Source: Phallusia mammillata
Lineage: Eukaryota; Chordata; Ascidiacea; Phlebobranchia; Ascidiidae
Assembly (NCBI GenBank): GCA_003260075.1
Contig: QLIY01000653.1
Span: 1 to 64,000 of the forward strand
Length of the DNA stretch: 64,000 nt
Direction: 5' to 3'
Below are positions 1 through 10,455 of this stretch, one piece after another. A program made the translations under genes and the position numbers. Below the pieces are notes generated by a model. That model had not been told where the DNA came from. It was given only the letters and a program-made list of their open reading frames with translations, and made no database searches. Numbering within the stretch: the stretch's first letter is position 1; every line of letters starts with the position of its first letter.

Positions 1-581
1 GGGGTGTTGTGAAATTTTCAATAGTGATAAGTAGGGCGATTATTTTTTGACTTGTCAAAAAAAGTCAAAAATTTGTCAAAATCTTTAGATTAAGTCAAAA
101 ATTTTTACAAAGTTAATATTGTATACAGACTGCATTGTCGTGGTGTTGTAGAGGTTGCACTGTCAGTGAACTTTTTCATTTTACATCTTGTAGCCTACTT
201 TATACTGTTGTAATTGGCCCATTGTCTACTTATTGTGAATCATAAACCATCAAGTGAGTGAAATAATTAGGTTGATATGGCGTGATGCTCAATACACCTC
301 AAAAAGTGCAAAATTTTGTTAGGTAGGTCCAAAGTCATTATACGGCAGCTGCAGGTTAGGTGCAGCTCTTGCTTCAGTTTTGCTTTAGGGGGGGGGGGCA
401 GTGTTTATAGAGATCAGTGGACTTGAGTGCCAGAAATCAGTCAAGCGCGAAACCAGACAGAAAAAATGAAACAAACAAACTTACCAAGGTTTGAACGAGC
501 GCGCCGGTAGTTGTTTTAAATACCGGTACCCGGGCGTTACGCTTTGGTGCACTCCAGTCAAGAGCAAGACACGTGATCGCT
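1..581. repeat. Assembly-style duplicate of 582-957
   Basis: Bases 1 to about 376 repeat 582 to about 957 almost exactly, including the unique flank before the MITE. The first copy ends in a native G followed by ten more G (388-398). The same copy/10-G/copy structure recurs at seven other places in the window. I read it as two allelic contigs wrongly joined, not a tandem duplication. Bases 399-581 hold no gene. Confidence 0.7.
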
Positions 582-613
582 TGGGGTGTTGTGAAATTTT
601 CAATAGTGATAAG

Positions 614-1066
614 TAGGGCGATTATTTTTTGACTTGTCAAAAAAAGTCAAAAATTTGTCAAAATCTTTAGATTAAGTCAAAAATTTTTACAAAGTTAATA
701 TTGTATACAGACTGCATTGTCGTGGTGTTGTAGAGGTTGCACTGTCAGTGAACTTTTTCATTTTACATCTTGTAGCCTACTTTATACTGTTGTAATTGGC
801 CCATTGTCTACTTATTGTGAATCATAAACCATCAAGTGAGTGAAATAATTAGGTTGATATGGCGTGATGCTCAATACACCTCAAAAAGTGCAAAATTTTG
901 TTAGGTAGGTCCAAAGTCATTATACGGCAGCTGCAGGTTAGGTGCAGCTCTTGCTTTAGATACTTAATGTATCTTTCGAAAAAAAATTTTAAAGTCAAAA
1001 TTTGTCAAAAGTTTCAATTTGTAGGTCAAAATTTTTCTGTTTGTAGGCCAAAAAATAATCGCCCTA
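614..1066 (+). mobile_element. hAT-like MITE, family A, copy 1
   Basis: The element begins TAGGGCGATTATTTTTTGAC and ends in its inverted complement GCCAAAAAATAATCGCCCTA. It is flanked by a perfect 8-bp target-site duplication GTGATAAG (606-613 and 1067-1074). No open reading frame of transposase size is inside. An 8-bp duplication with short terminal inverted repeats is typical of the hAT superfamily. A longer copy lies inverted at 51694-52378. Confidence 0.85.
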
Positions 1067-1069
1067 GTG

Positions 1070-1272
1070 ATAAGTGATGGGAGCATGGGACGATACCAGG
1101 TTTTGAAGCGAGTAGCCGAGTACCGAGTACCAGATGTATATACCAAGTACGATTACCAAGTACTTAGGTGTAGTGTTGTACTTAGTTGTATATCATTGGC
1201 TAATTTATCTGCAATGGTCGAGGTACAGGCGTGCACACACACATGCCGAAAAATGTAATCACCACATGATAG

Positions 1273-1317
<45 letters not shown>

Positions 1318-1525
1318 TGCGTAACCTGGCAGAACTTTTTCCTGATTTTGTGCTGTCCGAACCAAATATTGACCAAAAGTTGCCCGTATTCTTATGGTGT
1401 AAATCGGGCTTCGGTACTCGCCTGTTGGTATCGAAAACTGAGACAAAATATTTCGAGTACGAGAATCAATGCCACTGAAATTGTTCAATACCGAGTACCA
1501 GGTACTCGTCCCATCACTAATTTTT
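1070..1525. repeat. Possible inverted-terminal repeat element containing a 43-base poly-G tract
   Basis: The left side has TGATGGGA and GGGACGATACC near 1075-1100. The right side near 1496-1520 ends in GGTACTCGTCCCATCACTA, roughly its inverted complement. Repeats of GAGTACC/GGTACTC fill both sides. A run of 43 G occupies 1274-1316. No clear target duplication is seen. The two frames that read through the G tract as poly-Gly or poly-Pro are not credible genes. Confidence 0.4.
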
Positions 1526-2625
1526 AACCAGTTTCATCACAGTTATTAGCAGTGGTGGGATAAAGCCCAGTTATTCATAGCAATCACTGCAGAATGATAT
1601 ATTTCCTTGATTGCTTCCTGTATTGTTTTTAATACTATAGACCAGAGATAGCCAAGTTGTTAGTCGATAAGTTAAACGAAAAGTTTGTTGATTGTGCAAG
1701 ATCGACTGATCAGTAGTAACTTAAGCTGTCACTAACACAAAGCAATAACACAAGTTTCTTTATGCGATTTGATTCAAAATTACCACATATGTAGAGTCTT
1801 CAGTTTTATCGTCAAGCATTATTTGGTTCTTACAATAAAAACGGCGCATATGTACACATTTTTCATCAAAGTAGTCAGTGGAGAGCCATAATCCGGCGGG
1901 CCACAACGATGGTCACACAATAACGTAAGAGTGTTGGCAAACTCAACTTTAACTCAGATTTGTTCAATGTGAACATGTACAATATTAAGTGAAATATACA
2001 TTACTTGCTTGCTCAACTTTACCCTCAAATTGGTTTGCTTAGGATACTAACAATCATGTCCAACTGCACAGTAAACTTCAACACAACCATATGACTGGGT
2101 ATCAAGGCAAGCCTTTGACTTTGTATGTAACAATACCCATTCTTATAAATTTATAAATTAATAATAAATTAATAACTATCTGCTTTAATTTAAAAACTCT
2201 TTGGTACATAAATAGGATAGCACATAAAGGGCATCCAGCTGATCAAATCCATTGACTTTTTAATGCAGTCATGGGCAGAATGTCAATTACATGTACTTCT
2301 ACCTTCCTTGGACACCGAAAAGCATTACAGCAAGGTTACAACCTCACAACAAAGTCTGTGGATTGTTAATGGAAAATGTATAAACCTGTTTCTCTCACCA
2401 AACAATAGTTTGATTGTATTTTAAATAATTAACCTGAATTTACAGTAGAAACTTAGATGCCAAATTGTGCTCCAAACACAGCTATACTGTGCTGAAATTA
2501 CTCTGACTTTTCTTGTTTTGTATTCATATGTGTAGATTTTTGTTAATCACTTTTCTGATTACACAAAAATTGTCCTTGCCTTTGTAACAATTGCATGTCT
2601 GGTGAAAAACATTTGGTCTTCCAAA
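1526..2625. other. Gene-free stretch upstream of the membrane-protein gene
   Basis: AT-rich sequence with no supported exon, repeat pair or RNA gene. It presumably contains the promoter of the plus-strand gene that starts at 2626, but I see no convincing TATA box. Confidence 0.4.
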
Positions 2626-3969
2626 ATGAAAAAAATGACTCAATTTTCTGTAATTCTTAATGGACTGCTATGTTTAGTCCCACTATATGTGGATGCTGCT
2701 CCGGTAAGTTGTACAAATTTTTTTTTTAATTTATTCTTTACAAAACACAATTAATTAAATAACTCTTTTTAATGCCTTTTAATTGAAGTACAGAAAATGC
2801 TTGAATAAAATATTAGACCGGATTCAATGTGATTTTTTCCTAGTAAACGGTAAATTTTTTGTAACCTTAATGTTTGTAGGCATAATGTATGATTTGTAGT
2901 GTTTACTGAAAAAGTTATTTGTGTTAAATAACACTGTTTATCAATAAATGGATTGGCTTTTTTATGTAGCCTTGTATCGGTGGACATTGGATAAATGGAA
3001 TATGTACATCTTGTCCAGATGATCACTTTTATTTGCAACAAGAGGAAAAGTGTGAAAAATGTCCTGAAGGCTATGTAAATCCGAATGGCAGCTTACCTCA
3101 GTGTAAATCGATAGAAAGGTATACTGCATAAAACAGCTAATATTTATTCTTTACTGCTAAATTATTATTACCATCAGCATATTTTTAAAAGCAAATCAGG
3201 CAGTTTAGATATTTGGCGTTGCAAAATAATAAAGAAAAGTTATGACTTTTTTGCATTGTTGTAAAGAAAACTTAAAACACTTTTTGCAGTTTCGTCATTT
3301 ATTTTAAGTCATTTATACTTTTGCAGCAATCCTGAAGTTATTGAAGACCTCCCCATTCCACCAACTATTATTCCCTTTCTTATCCAATCTAGTTTAACAG
3401 CAACCACTGGTTATACCATGCTGACTACACTCCTACCTTACTTGAATATCAGCAAAACTTTAATACTACTTTCCACTACTGCTTCCCATGCTATTAACAA
3501 TAATATTGCTGCCAAAACAACTAATCCACAAAACAAGAACAGCAACAATACTATCAGTGTTTCCTATGATAACCAACATGTAGTATGTATTACAGTGGCA
3601 TCAGCAGCAGCAGCAGCTGTTTTTATTCTAATTATTATTGCTATTACAATCAGAAAGTGCTGCTGTAAAAGCAAGTCAAACCAACCAGTTTCTAATGATA
3701 AATCCCAGAAATCCCAGAACAATGAATCTAATACTAATAATGCAAGAGCATCAATAGTGGTTTCTGCTAAAAATAGGGACAAATCACTTGAAGTGAAGCC
3801 TTTAATAGAGGAACCTAATATTGAAAATGGAAACCACACAAATAAATCAAACCATTTAATTGATGAAGCTAATAATGAAAATGGGAACTTCACAAACCAA
3901 ATACAGCATTTTAATCATGACGCTTTGAAAGAAACTGGAAACCGCACAAACGACACTACACAAATTTAA
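2626..3969 (+). CDS. Small cysteine-rich single-pass membrane protein, unknown function
   Basis: Three exons: 2626-2703, 2970-3118 and 3327-3969; junctions GTAAGT/TAG and GTATAC/CAG keep the frame. The protein has 289 residues. Residues 1-24 are a signal peptide (hydrophobic core VILNGLLCLVPLYV). Residues 28-71 are one cysteine-rich module with Cys at 28, 38, 41, 54, 57 and 71, including CEKCPEGY; this resembles a single TNF-receptor or GCC2/GCC3 (ephrin-receptor-like) module. Residues 77-160 form a Ser/Thr/Asn-rich stalk with several N-glycosylation sequons. A transmembrane helix lies at about 161-184, followed by the basic Cys cluster RKCCCKSK, a likely palmitoylation site. The cytoplasmic end (about 234-289) carries three imperfect repeats of 18 residues around ENGN(H/F)TN. 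I do not recognise an orthologue. The gene model is firm; the receptor role is inferred. Confidence 0.8.
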
Positions 3970-4536
3970 GATGAGAAGCTTTTTTATTTTCGTTTTGATC
4001 AAATGTTACTGTGCTCTGTATGTTTACAAATCTTTACAACATAATTGTACTTATGTGAGCCACTTAACGTTTTCGCAACATAGCTAAATGATTTAATATT
4101 ATGTTTTTTTTTGTGCTAATGCTTTTTTTTTTTTTTTGTGATATTTGTTGTCTGTTCCATTTCATCCTTCAACAAAACATTACATAATGCAGCAACAAAA
4201 GATATCTCTACTTTCTTTTCTTGCTTGTTTATTTATTTGTTACTTAATTTTTTTTTTATATGTATGATGCATCTTTTTTATGCTGTACTTTTCATATTAC
4301 TCTTTACTAGGTATTATATTTTTCATCGCTTTTTCTAGTTTTATATCATGTAGTTTGCCTAAAGTTGCAGATTTTTTGTCAAAATACCAAGAGTTGTCTG
4401 TTCTTAAGGTTCCTGTGTTGGATGTGCAAGTTTACTTTGAATAGCTTTGGGCATGTTAAATTAATGTCACAAAGCCCCTACAACTGAATCCAACTTGTAA
4501 TAACTTTTGGCATTTTGAGTAAACAATATTGTAGGG
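3970..4536. other. Probable 3' untranslated region and intergenic DNA
   Basis: T-rich sequence downstream of the TAA at 3967-3969. No AATAAA is evident close to the stop. The open frames here (such as 4138-4338) are low-complexity and unsupported. Confidence 0.4.
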
Positions 4537-4825
4537 CAGGGGTTGACACGCGAGTTGGTTTTTCACGGCATGCTAACCGGTTTGCGTGTTTATATTAAAG
4601 TAACAACTTAACCTGTTACACTACTTGTTTATAGTTTTTGTTATTCCATTGTCTTAAAGTTCAACCTTACATGCAAAAAACAGTCTGCTTTCTCTGTATT
4701 ATATTATCTCTGTATCTTCTGGCACGAAAACTATTTTTTTTGAAAAACATTGTCACGCGAAGTCATTACCACATGGAAATAACAAGTAAATTGGCACGCG
4801 TCGCCTAAAAGGTTGCTGACCCCTG
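4537..4825 (+). mobile_element. hAT-like MITE
   Basis: The ends are CAGGGGTTGACACGCG and GGTTGCTGACCCCTG, close to the generic hAT terminus CAGGGGT. The left flank is TTGTAGGG. If the neighbouring element at 4833-5485 is removed, the right flank becomes TTGTGGGG, a 7-of-8 match. This is therefore the older of two nested insertions. Confidence 0.75.
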
Positions 4826-4832
4826 TTGTGGG

Positions 4833-5485
4833 CAGGGCTGCCAATGAGAATTTCAACAAAACCCAAGACTCACAGCAAAATAACCCAAGAATTTAAATGA
4901 AAACCCAAGAATGCAAAATGTGGTTAGAAATGCAATTAATTAGGAAATTTACTCGTTTCATTGACAAATATTTGACAATTTACAGTCTGGAAATGCAACT
5001 TTACAAACTTTTGGTAGGAAATGGTCAATGCAAGCAAAGGGAATATTATGTTCAATAAAATATGCAGCAATCGCCAGTTCACTCTTGGCTGTTTGATGAT
5101 CATCATCTGTTTTCTTTTTCATAAAATTAGTAATGTCTACAGTATATTTAAAAGCTTTAAAACTTCTTTGATGGTTCGCAGTTTTTATGTTTAACGAACA
5201 TTGATCTATTTGCATTTTTAAGTGTAACGATTGCTTTCACTGTATACTTATCTAGAAAGAATTAAGGTCTAGAATAGAGAGAAAATAAAAGAGATGATAA
5301 AATGGCCCAAACAGTGCAGCTACCCGAAAAACTTTTCTCGTTAAAATAGTTCTTACATATATCTATTTCATCAATAAGACTCAAAACCCAAGAATTGCTA
5401 TAATTTTCAAAATAAAACCCAAGAACCCAAGACGTCAAGTAAAAACCCAAGATCTTGGGGCAAAACCCAAGCTTTGGCAGCCCTG
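4833..5485 (+). mobile_element. hAT-like element with internal CCCAAGA repeats
   Basis: The terminal inverted repeats are CAGGGCTGCCAA and TTTGGCAGCCCTG. They are flanked by a perfect 8-bp duplication GTTGTGGG (4825-4832 and 5486-5493). Many copies of AAAACCCAAGA line both ends as subterminal repeats. The 85-codon minus-strand frame at 4958-5215 is inside the element. I could not tie it to transposase. Confidence 0.85.
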
Positions 5486-6008
5486 GTTGTGGGGTTTAGA
5501 TGAGACCGTTTTCGAATATACACGGTAGCTTAATATTAAAAATAGAAATAGTAAAATACAATTTTATGCAACGCAAGGTTTGTATTTTGCGCACTTTACA
5601 CGTTTTCTGTGTAGAATTAAATTTAACTGCGGTTTGTTGTTAGGTTGCAAAACATTTTAACCCGCCAAAAAAGGAATATTCGGCTAGCAGGCAGAATAAT
5701 AACGGCCGGACCAGCCTGGACGGCAAACCAGTGTTTTGCAGAAATTGATAACCTTCCGGTCACAAAAATGTGAAACTGTAATAAACCACGGCAATTAGAT
5801 TCGTTTTAACAATTTTTTTATTGCTTGATTTGGATGCGACTATGATGTCACAGCCAATCAGCGCTGCTCGTCATTCGTGCAGGTAAAAGTCTTGCCTTTC
5901 TGTCATTCGCCTGACCAGGTGTGTGGTGTGAAGGTTGGATTTAGGCAAGCGCTAGATAGACGATTTGTATGCTGAAGTCAATGGAGTTTATTGAAAATGA
6001 AGTGGGTC

Positions 6009-7115
6009 TATAGCAGGGTTGCCATACAGGATTTTCCCTGACATGTCAGGGAATTTAGTGTTTAAATCTGCGTCAGGGAGAAATGTCAAAATGTACTTAA
6101 AAGTCAGGAACTTAAGAAAAAAATATAGATATACTGTGAAATTAATGTACCAACGGAGAAAATTTTTAGTAGCTACAACCGCGTCTACACCATGAAACGT
6201 AACGCACAAGGTTACTGTTGCGTTTTGCAGTGTGTGTGTGTGTGCGCGTAACAATGCCTCTTTGTTACTAGTTGTCTAACAATGCGCAAATAAAATCCCC
6301 GTTTCAAGAAAACACAGCGTTAGATGCTACGTGGGAACGAGGGAGTTTCATTCGCTTTAACTGCTGTGCATCTATAATACAAGGAATTAACTAACAAAAA
6401 AGTCGAATGTCCTGAGATATAAAAACGTTTTTACAGTGGCATTTTATTTCAAATTAAAAAAGATCTTTGCGGCTCCCAATGTTTTCCCAGTGTAAAAGGT
6501 TCGCGACCCCTGATATATATACTTATTGTTTCAAGGATAGTGAGAGTAGTGAGCTTGGCCTAATAAACTTAACTTAAAAGAAGCCTGCGCTGCAAGTTAC
6601 TTAACAAGGATCAGAGTATCGTTTTTAACGTTTTCTCGTGTCGCCGTGCGTGTGACTTCCGAATATTTACCGCAATTTATTTCGCAATAGAAGTGTTTGG
6701 ATCGCAAAAAAGGTTAACCCAGCGGTTATCAAACTGGGCTCCGTGAGGCTATTTGGGGGGGACCGCAAAAAGGTGGAAGTAATTCTATATTCTAATTTGG
6801 CGTCAGTTTGTGCAACTGAAAAAGTTTAAATCAAAGTGAAAGTGAGAATCGACCGTCTCCATTCCTAAACAATAGGCTTTATTGCATGACGACTAACAAT
6901 TGTTCGCGCACAAGTGTAATGTTTTTGTCTTGAGATTTTTGCATAACTAGCTAAAATCCTGCAATACACATTTAGGCTTACGCACCGCGAGCTCTCGAAA
7001 TAATGGCAAAGAGACCGTTTAGTGAAAACAACGAAAAAGTTTGAGAACCACTGGGTTAACGCAACTGAGAGAAATTTTGTCAGGGATTGTGTATCATAAA
7101 ATATGGCAACCCTAC
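6009..7115. mobile_element. Composite hAT-like remnant
   Basis: The left end CAGGGTTGCCATA (about 6014) and right end TATGGCAACCCTA (about 7103) are inverted complements. The body contains TGTCAGGGA-type motifs and a further hAT end GGTTCGCGACCCCTG near 6500. A complete smaller element (6720-7053) is nested inside. I could not fix the target duplication of the outer element. Confidence 0.5.
6720..7053 (+). mobile_element. hAT-like MITE nested in a larger remnant
   Basis: The ends are CAGCGGTTATCAAAC and GTTTGAGAACCACTG, which match as imperfect inverted repeats of the hAT type CAGTGGTTCTCAAAC. The flanks are GGTTAACC (712-719 of this kb) and GGTTAACG (7054-7061), a 7-of-8 target duplication. 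Confidence 0.8.
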
Positions 7116-9746
7116 CCTAGCCTAGTTACTAGTCAGCTAATCTTACCAGTTACATGGTTTTCTTTGTTATGTAGCTACTGTGACACAACAATACCAATGT
7201 GAACTTGTTGCACAGTTTTCTTACATCGCGTATTTACAGTGGTTTTAGCCAAGGACCGCAAATTGTGGACGTAATACATAAAAAACCGCCGAATCCTTCG
7301 CGTACCACTAAAAAGCCAAATATTTTAAAACTTATGCGGAACCATAGAATTACATTCTACCACCATGATGAAAACCTAAGTTGGATTTTTACAGCTTTTA
7401 ACAAAATAGAAAAAATAAAAAAACTTGACGGCATCTACAAAAGCCGAATATAAGTGTACGAAGAACTAAATGTTTTTGGAAAATACGGATCAAGATTTTG
7501 TTTTTGGATGCTACTTTTAACAATTTCCAACGCTTTTGCAACGCTTTAGGTTCTTGCCATTCATTACATGTCACAGTTTTGTTGCGAACTGTTTTTAGGT
7601 TGGAAACAGGTTAGAGAGTATTTGCTTATGTTACAGATTCTTTGTTTTTTGTGTGCTTTAACGTTGCAAGTTGTTTATAGTCAAACACTGCGTAAGAACT
7701 TTTTTGTTTCATTTTTATAAAAAGAAGTTGTAATTGTTGTGGCAGACAATGTACACGTTTCGTCTTTTAGGGTCTCATCACTGCATCCAGTGAAGAGGCC
7801 AAACCATGGCACTCTGGTTTGTTGCGGTAAACAGAAGGAAAAGCATGTCTATCAGCATGTTGCACTTCGTTACTTGGCCACTGTCTTGTCACCAAGTATA
7901 CTGAAATAACGAGACATTAAAGTTATCTTTCCAGCAATGCGACAAAAGCGCGGACTATTATATTTTTTGTAATTCTAGGTACCGAAATTGCGGCACGAAA
8001 CAAACAAAGTTTGATTTTTTGACAACAACGTCGAGTACTCGATATTGATTGCATGCTTATGGCCCCTTTTCATGTCGGACTGGCGATGGTAGTGTGAGCG
8101 ATCAGCCTTGTTGCATTCATTTTTTTTCCATACCCTACATTTGGTTAATTTTTATGCTTTGTTACACCAGCTGCCACATGTTTTACCGTAACATAGTTAT
8201 AAATGGGCCTGAAATTAGGTTACGGCAAAGCCGCAAAATTTTTTACATTCAGTGCAACAAGTTTCACTTATTCCGACTCAAATACTACGAAAGATTACAT
8301 GCATTCTCGTTTGTTTCACCAACGTATACGTTTTTCATTTACAGAGTAGATTTTTAAATCAATCACCATTCCGACTTTTGGTTTTTCGAAATGCAGTTAA
8401 GCAAGTTCGAAATCGACTCCTTATATGTGCTTTTTAAAACAGACTCGATTAGACTTTGGTCGACTTGCAAACTGATAAATCGAACTCCAACATTACTGGA
8501 ACGTCTGGTGGTAATTGGTGTGTCCTGGTGTGTTGGGATGAAGTTTGTTTTTCTTCAAGTTTCCCATTTGTTTATTTTCCGTGTTAGCCCAATTTTGTTG
8601 TTACTTCCACCCTTGGTTGTCACAACCTTTCCTAAACAGGTTTCTAAAATCGACCTCTTTTACTTTGACAATATTTTTCTTTGTAGATTTACTTGCAGTG
8701 TCACCTACTATACACAACCTAATTGAAGAAAAAGCGGTAGTTCAATAAAATTCAGCTAAAGGTGTTTAACAAGTTTCTACTGGTCGTTGGGTATACTTGT
8801 TGCAATCGGTTTGTTTTTAACCGAATCGCAAGATGGGGTCGTCGCAATTCCGTCATGATCCTTATAAGAGCTTCAGTGGCTGTTCTGGCCGTTGGACTTT
8901 AAAAAAAGTGTAGGTAAGCTTAGTTTTTTTTTAGATTAAAATATTCAAAGTAACTGGCGAGAGAACGTCTTTGAAATCAAATAAGTTCAAGATGAGCTTC
9001 AGTCTGGTCGTTCTGTCCAGGGATAAACCAAAGTGGTAAAGTAATCAAATAAAATTTGTAGTCGAAATCTCAACTTTTTATCTATGATAGGTCATCACAC
9101 CAACAGCCTTACTATCCCACTTGAAATGACAGGTTTTGAGTGTTTTACAAAAGCTTTGTACATTTTTTTGCCAAAAACTGAAAAAGCTTAACTGCCATAA
9201 ACTTTTCAAGAAACAGTGGAATGAAAAAGGTTCAACAATAACATTTATCGACTCATATCCACATAGAGTGTGAACAGTATCATTTTGAATATGTGTTTAT
9301 GTTCTGCTCACTTAAAAACTGGGTTTATTCGAGTCCTAAACCCTAAACAAAACTTCCAAGATTGTTCCTGACAATCTGACTAAAATTTAAATCCAAAGGC
9401 AATTTATACAGTTATGCCCTATTCTTGTCTTCTGAATTATACGTTTATTTCCCTGTTTCTGCTCCCCCCGTTTCGAACTTCTGCAATTCTTTTCTGACTT
9501 TAAACCCGCAATACGTGCTGTGATAGTGAACAAATGTATTTTTTGAAAATGATATTGTAAATAACACAAGTTGTTGTTACTAACGTATGCCGCAATACGA
9601 TATGTAAGTAATGACGTATTAATCGCGTATTGTTGACGAACAATAACAAGATAAAAACAATCGCTTTTCGTCACAGATTTTACTCTATCACCGATTGTGA
9701 CATAACAAGCTCAAAATGAAATCTCCTCTTCTCATACATTATGACG
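7116..9746. other. Gene-free intergenic stretch
   Basis: I found no exon with convincing splice sites or recognisable protein. Open frames at 7199-7453 and 8049-8748 have no recognisable motif and AT-driven composition. Near 7760-7800 the minus strand has GTGATGAGACCC and GACGAAACGTG, a decayed hammerhead-like remnant. An AATAAA on the minus strand (9444-9449) could serve the longer myosin terminal exon. Confidence 0.4.
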
Positions 9747-10103
9747 TCACAAATCATTCGTCATATCTTGGCTACCCGACTGTGATGAAATAGAAGACTG
9801 TGACGTCACACTTTCACTGACGCCGGAGGGAGAGTGTGAACGTTTTTTGTCCGGTTCCAATTCGCTGTCGTCGAACGATTGCAATGACGTTATACTTTTA
9901 TGACGTAGAATTTCGGTTGGTGACGTCAAAGCGGAGTGTTTGAAGTCGAATCTTGGACTGACTTCCGAAGCGAACCGGATCGAAGCTTCGAGAATGTGAT
10001 TGGATGATGGGGGCTGTGGTGATGACGTAGTAGATGTCAGCATGAATGACGTACTGGATTCTGACGTCACGTTACAGTTGGTTGATTCGCTGATGAGGTT
10101 TGT
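9747..10103 (-). CDS. Candidate alternative terminal exon of the myosin heavy chain gene
   Basis: On the minus strand an acceptor CATATTTAG precedes an open frame of 118 codons ending in TGA. It enters in phase 0, as the last shared rod exon (10820-10945, ending in Met) requires. It would replace the 31-residue tailpiece encoded at 10456-10551 with a 118-residue Ser/Thr-rich, probably disordered tail containing LRHKSITS and KKRSHSPSG. Both candidate terminal exons begin with Thr. Expression is not shown; a chance open frame in an intergenic stretch remains possible. Confidence 0.45.
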   Translation of the reverse strand, partial: TNLISESTNCNVTSESSTSFMLTSTTSSPQPPSSNHILEASIRFASEVSPRFDFKHSALTSPTEILRHKSITSLQSFDDSELEPDKKRSHSPSGVSESVTSQSSISSQSGSQDMTNDL

Positions 10104-10323
10104 CTAAATATGAGAGAGTGCGTAATGAATATGGGTGGAAACGATTTCGGTTAAATCGTTGCCACAGTAATTTATGGGGGTTAGTATCGATATGACGTGT
10201 TATTGGTGATGTAATGGGGTGGCTGCAAAAAAAGTTGGAAGATATTTTAGACAGAAGAAATGTTTAAATAGTAGCATTATTAAGAAAGAATGTTTCACGA
10301 AGGCGAAGTGAAGTTTTGTTTCG

Positions 10324-10329
10324 TTTATT
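10324..10329 (-). other. Polyadenylation signal AATAAA of the myosin gene
   Basis: TTTATT on the plus strand reads AATAAA on the coding strand, about 130 bases beyond the TAA of the short terminal exon. Confidence 0.55.
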
Positions 10330-10455
10330 TAAAATTAGCAATGATAGATTTATAGCATTTTTTATGAACAAGGTCAAAAGTCATGGCCATATTTTGTAGA
10401 AGAAGGTAAAGAAAGTGAGAGAGAAGAAAGAAACTTACGAAGAGAAGGATTGAAA

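Noticed and set aside
1134-1488. Overlapping frames with poly-Gly and poly-Pro runs
   Set aside because: They exist only because the 43-base G tract has no stops; both strands are open and no splice or homology support is seen.
9720-10080. Cluster of TGACGTCA/TGACGT motifs as a CREB enhancer
   Set aside because: The same word is scattered widely through introns and exons of the window, so clustering here is not convincing without a genome background.
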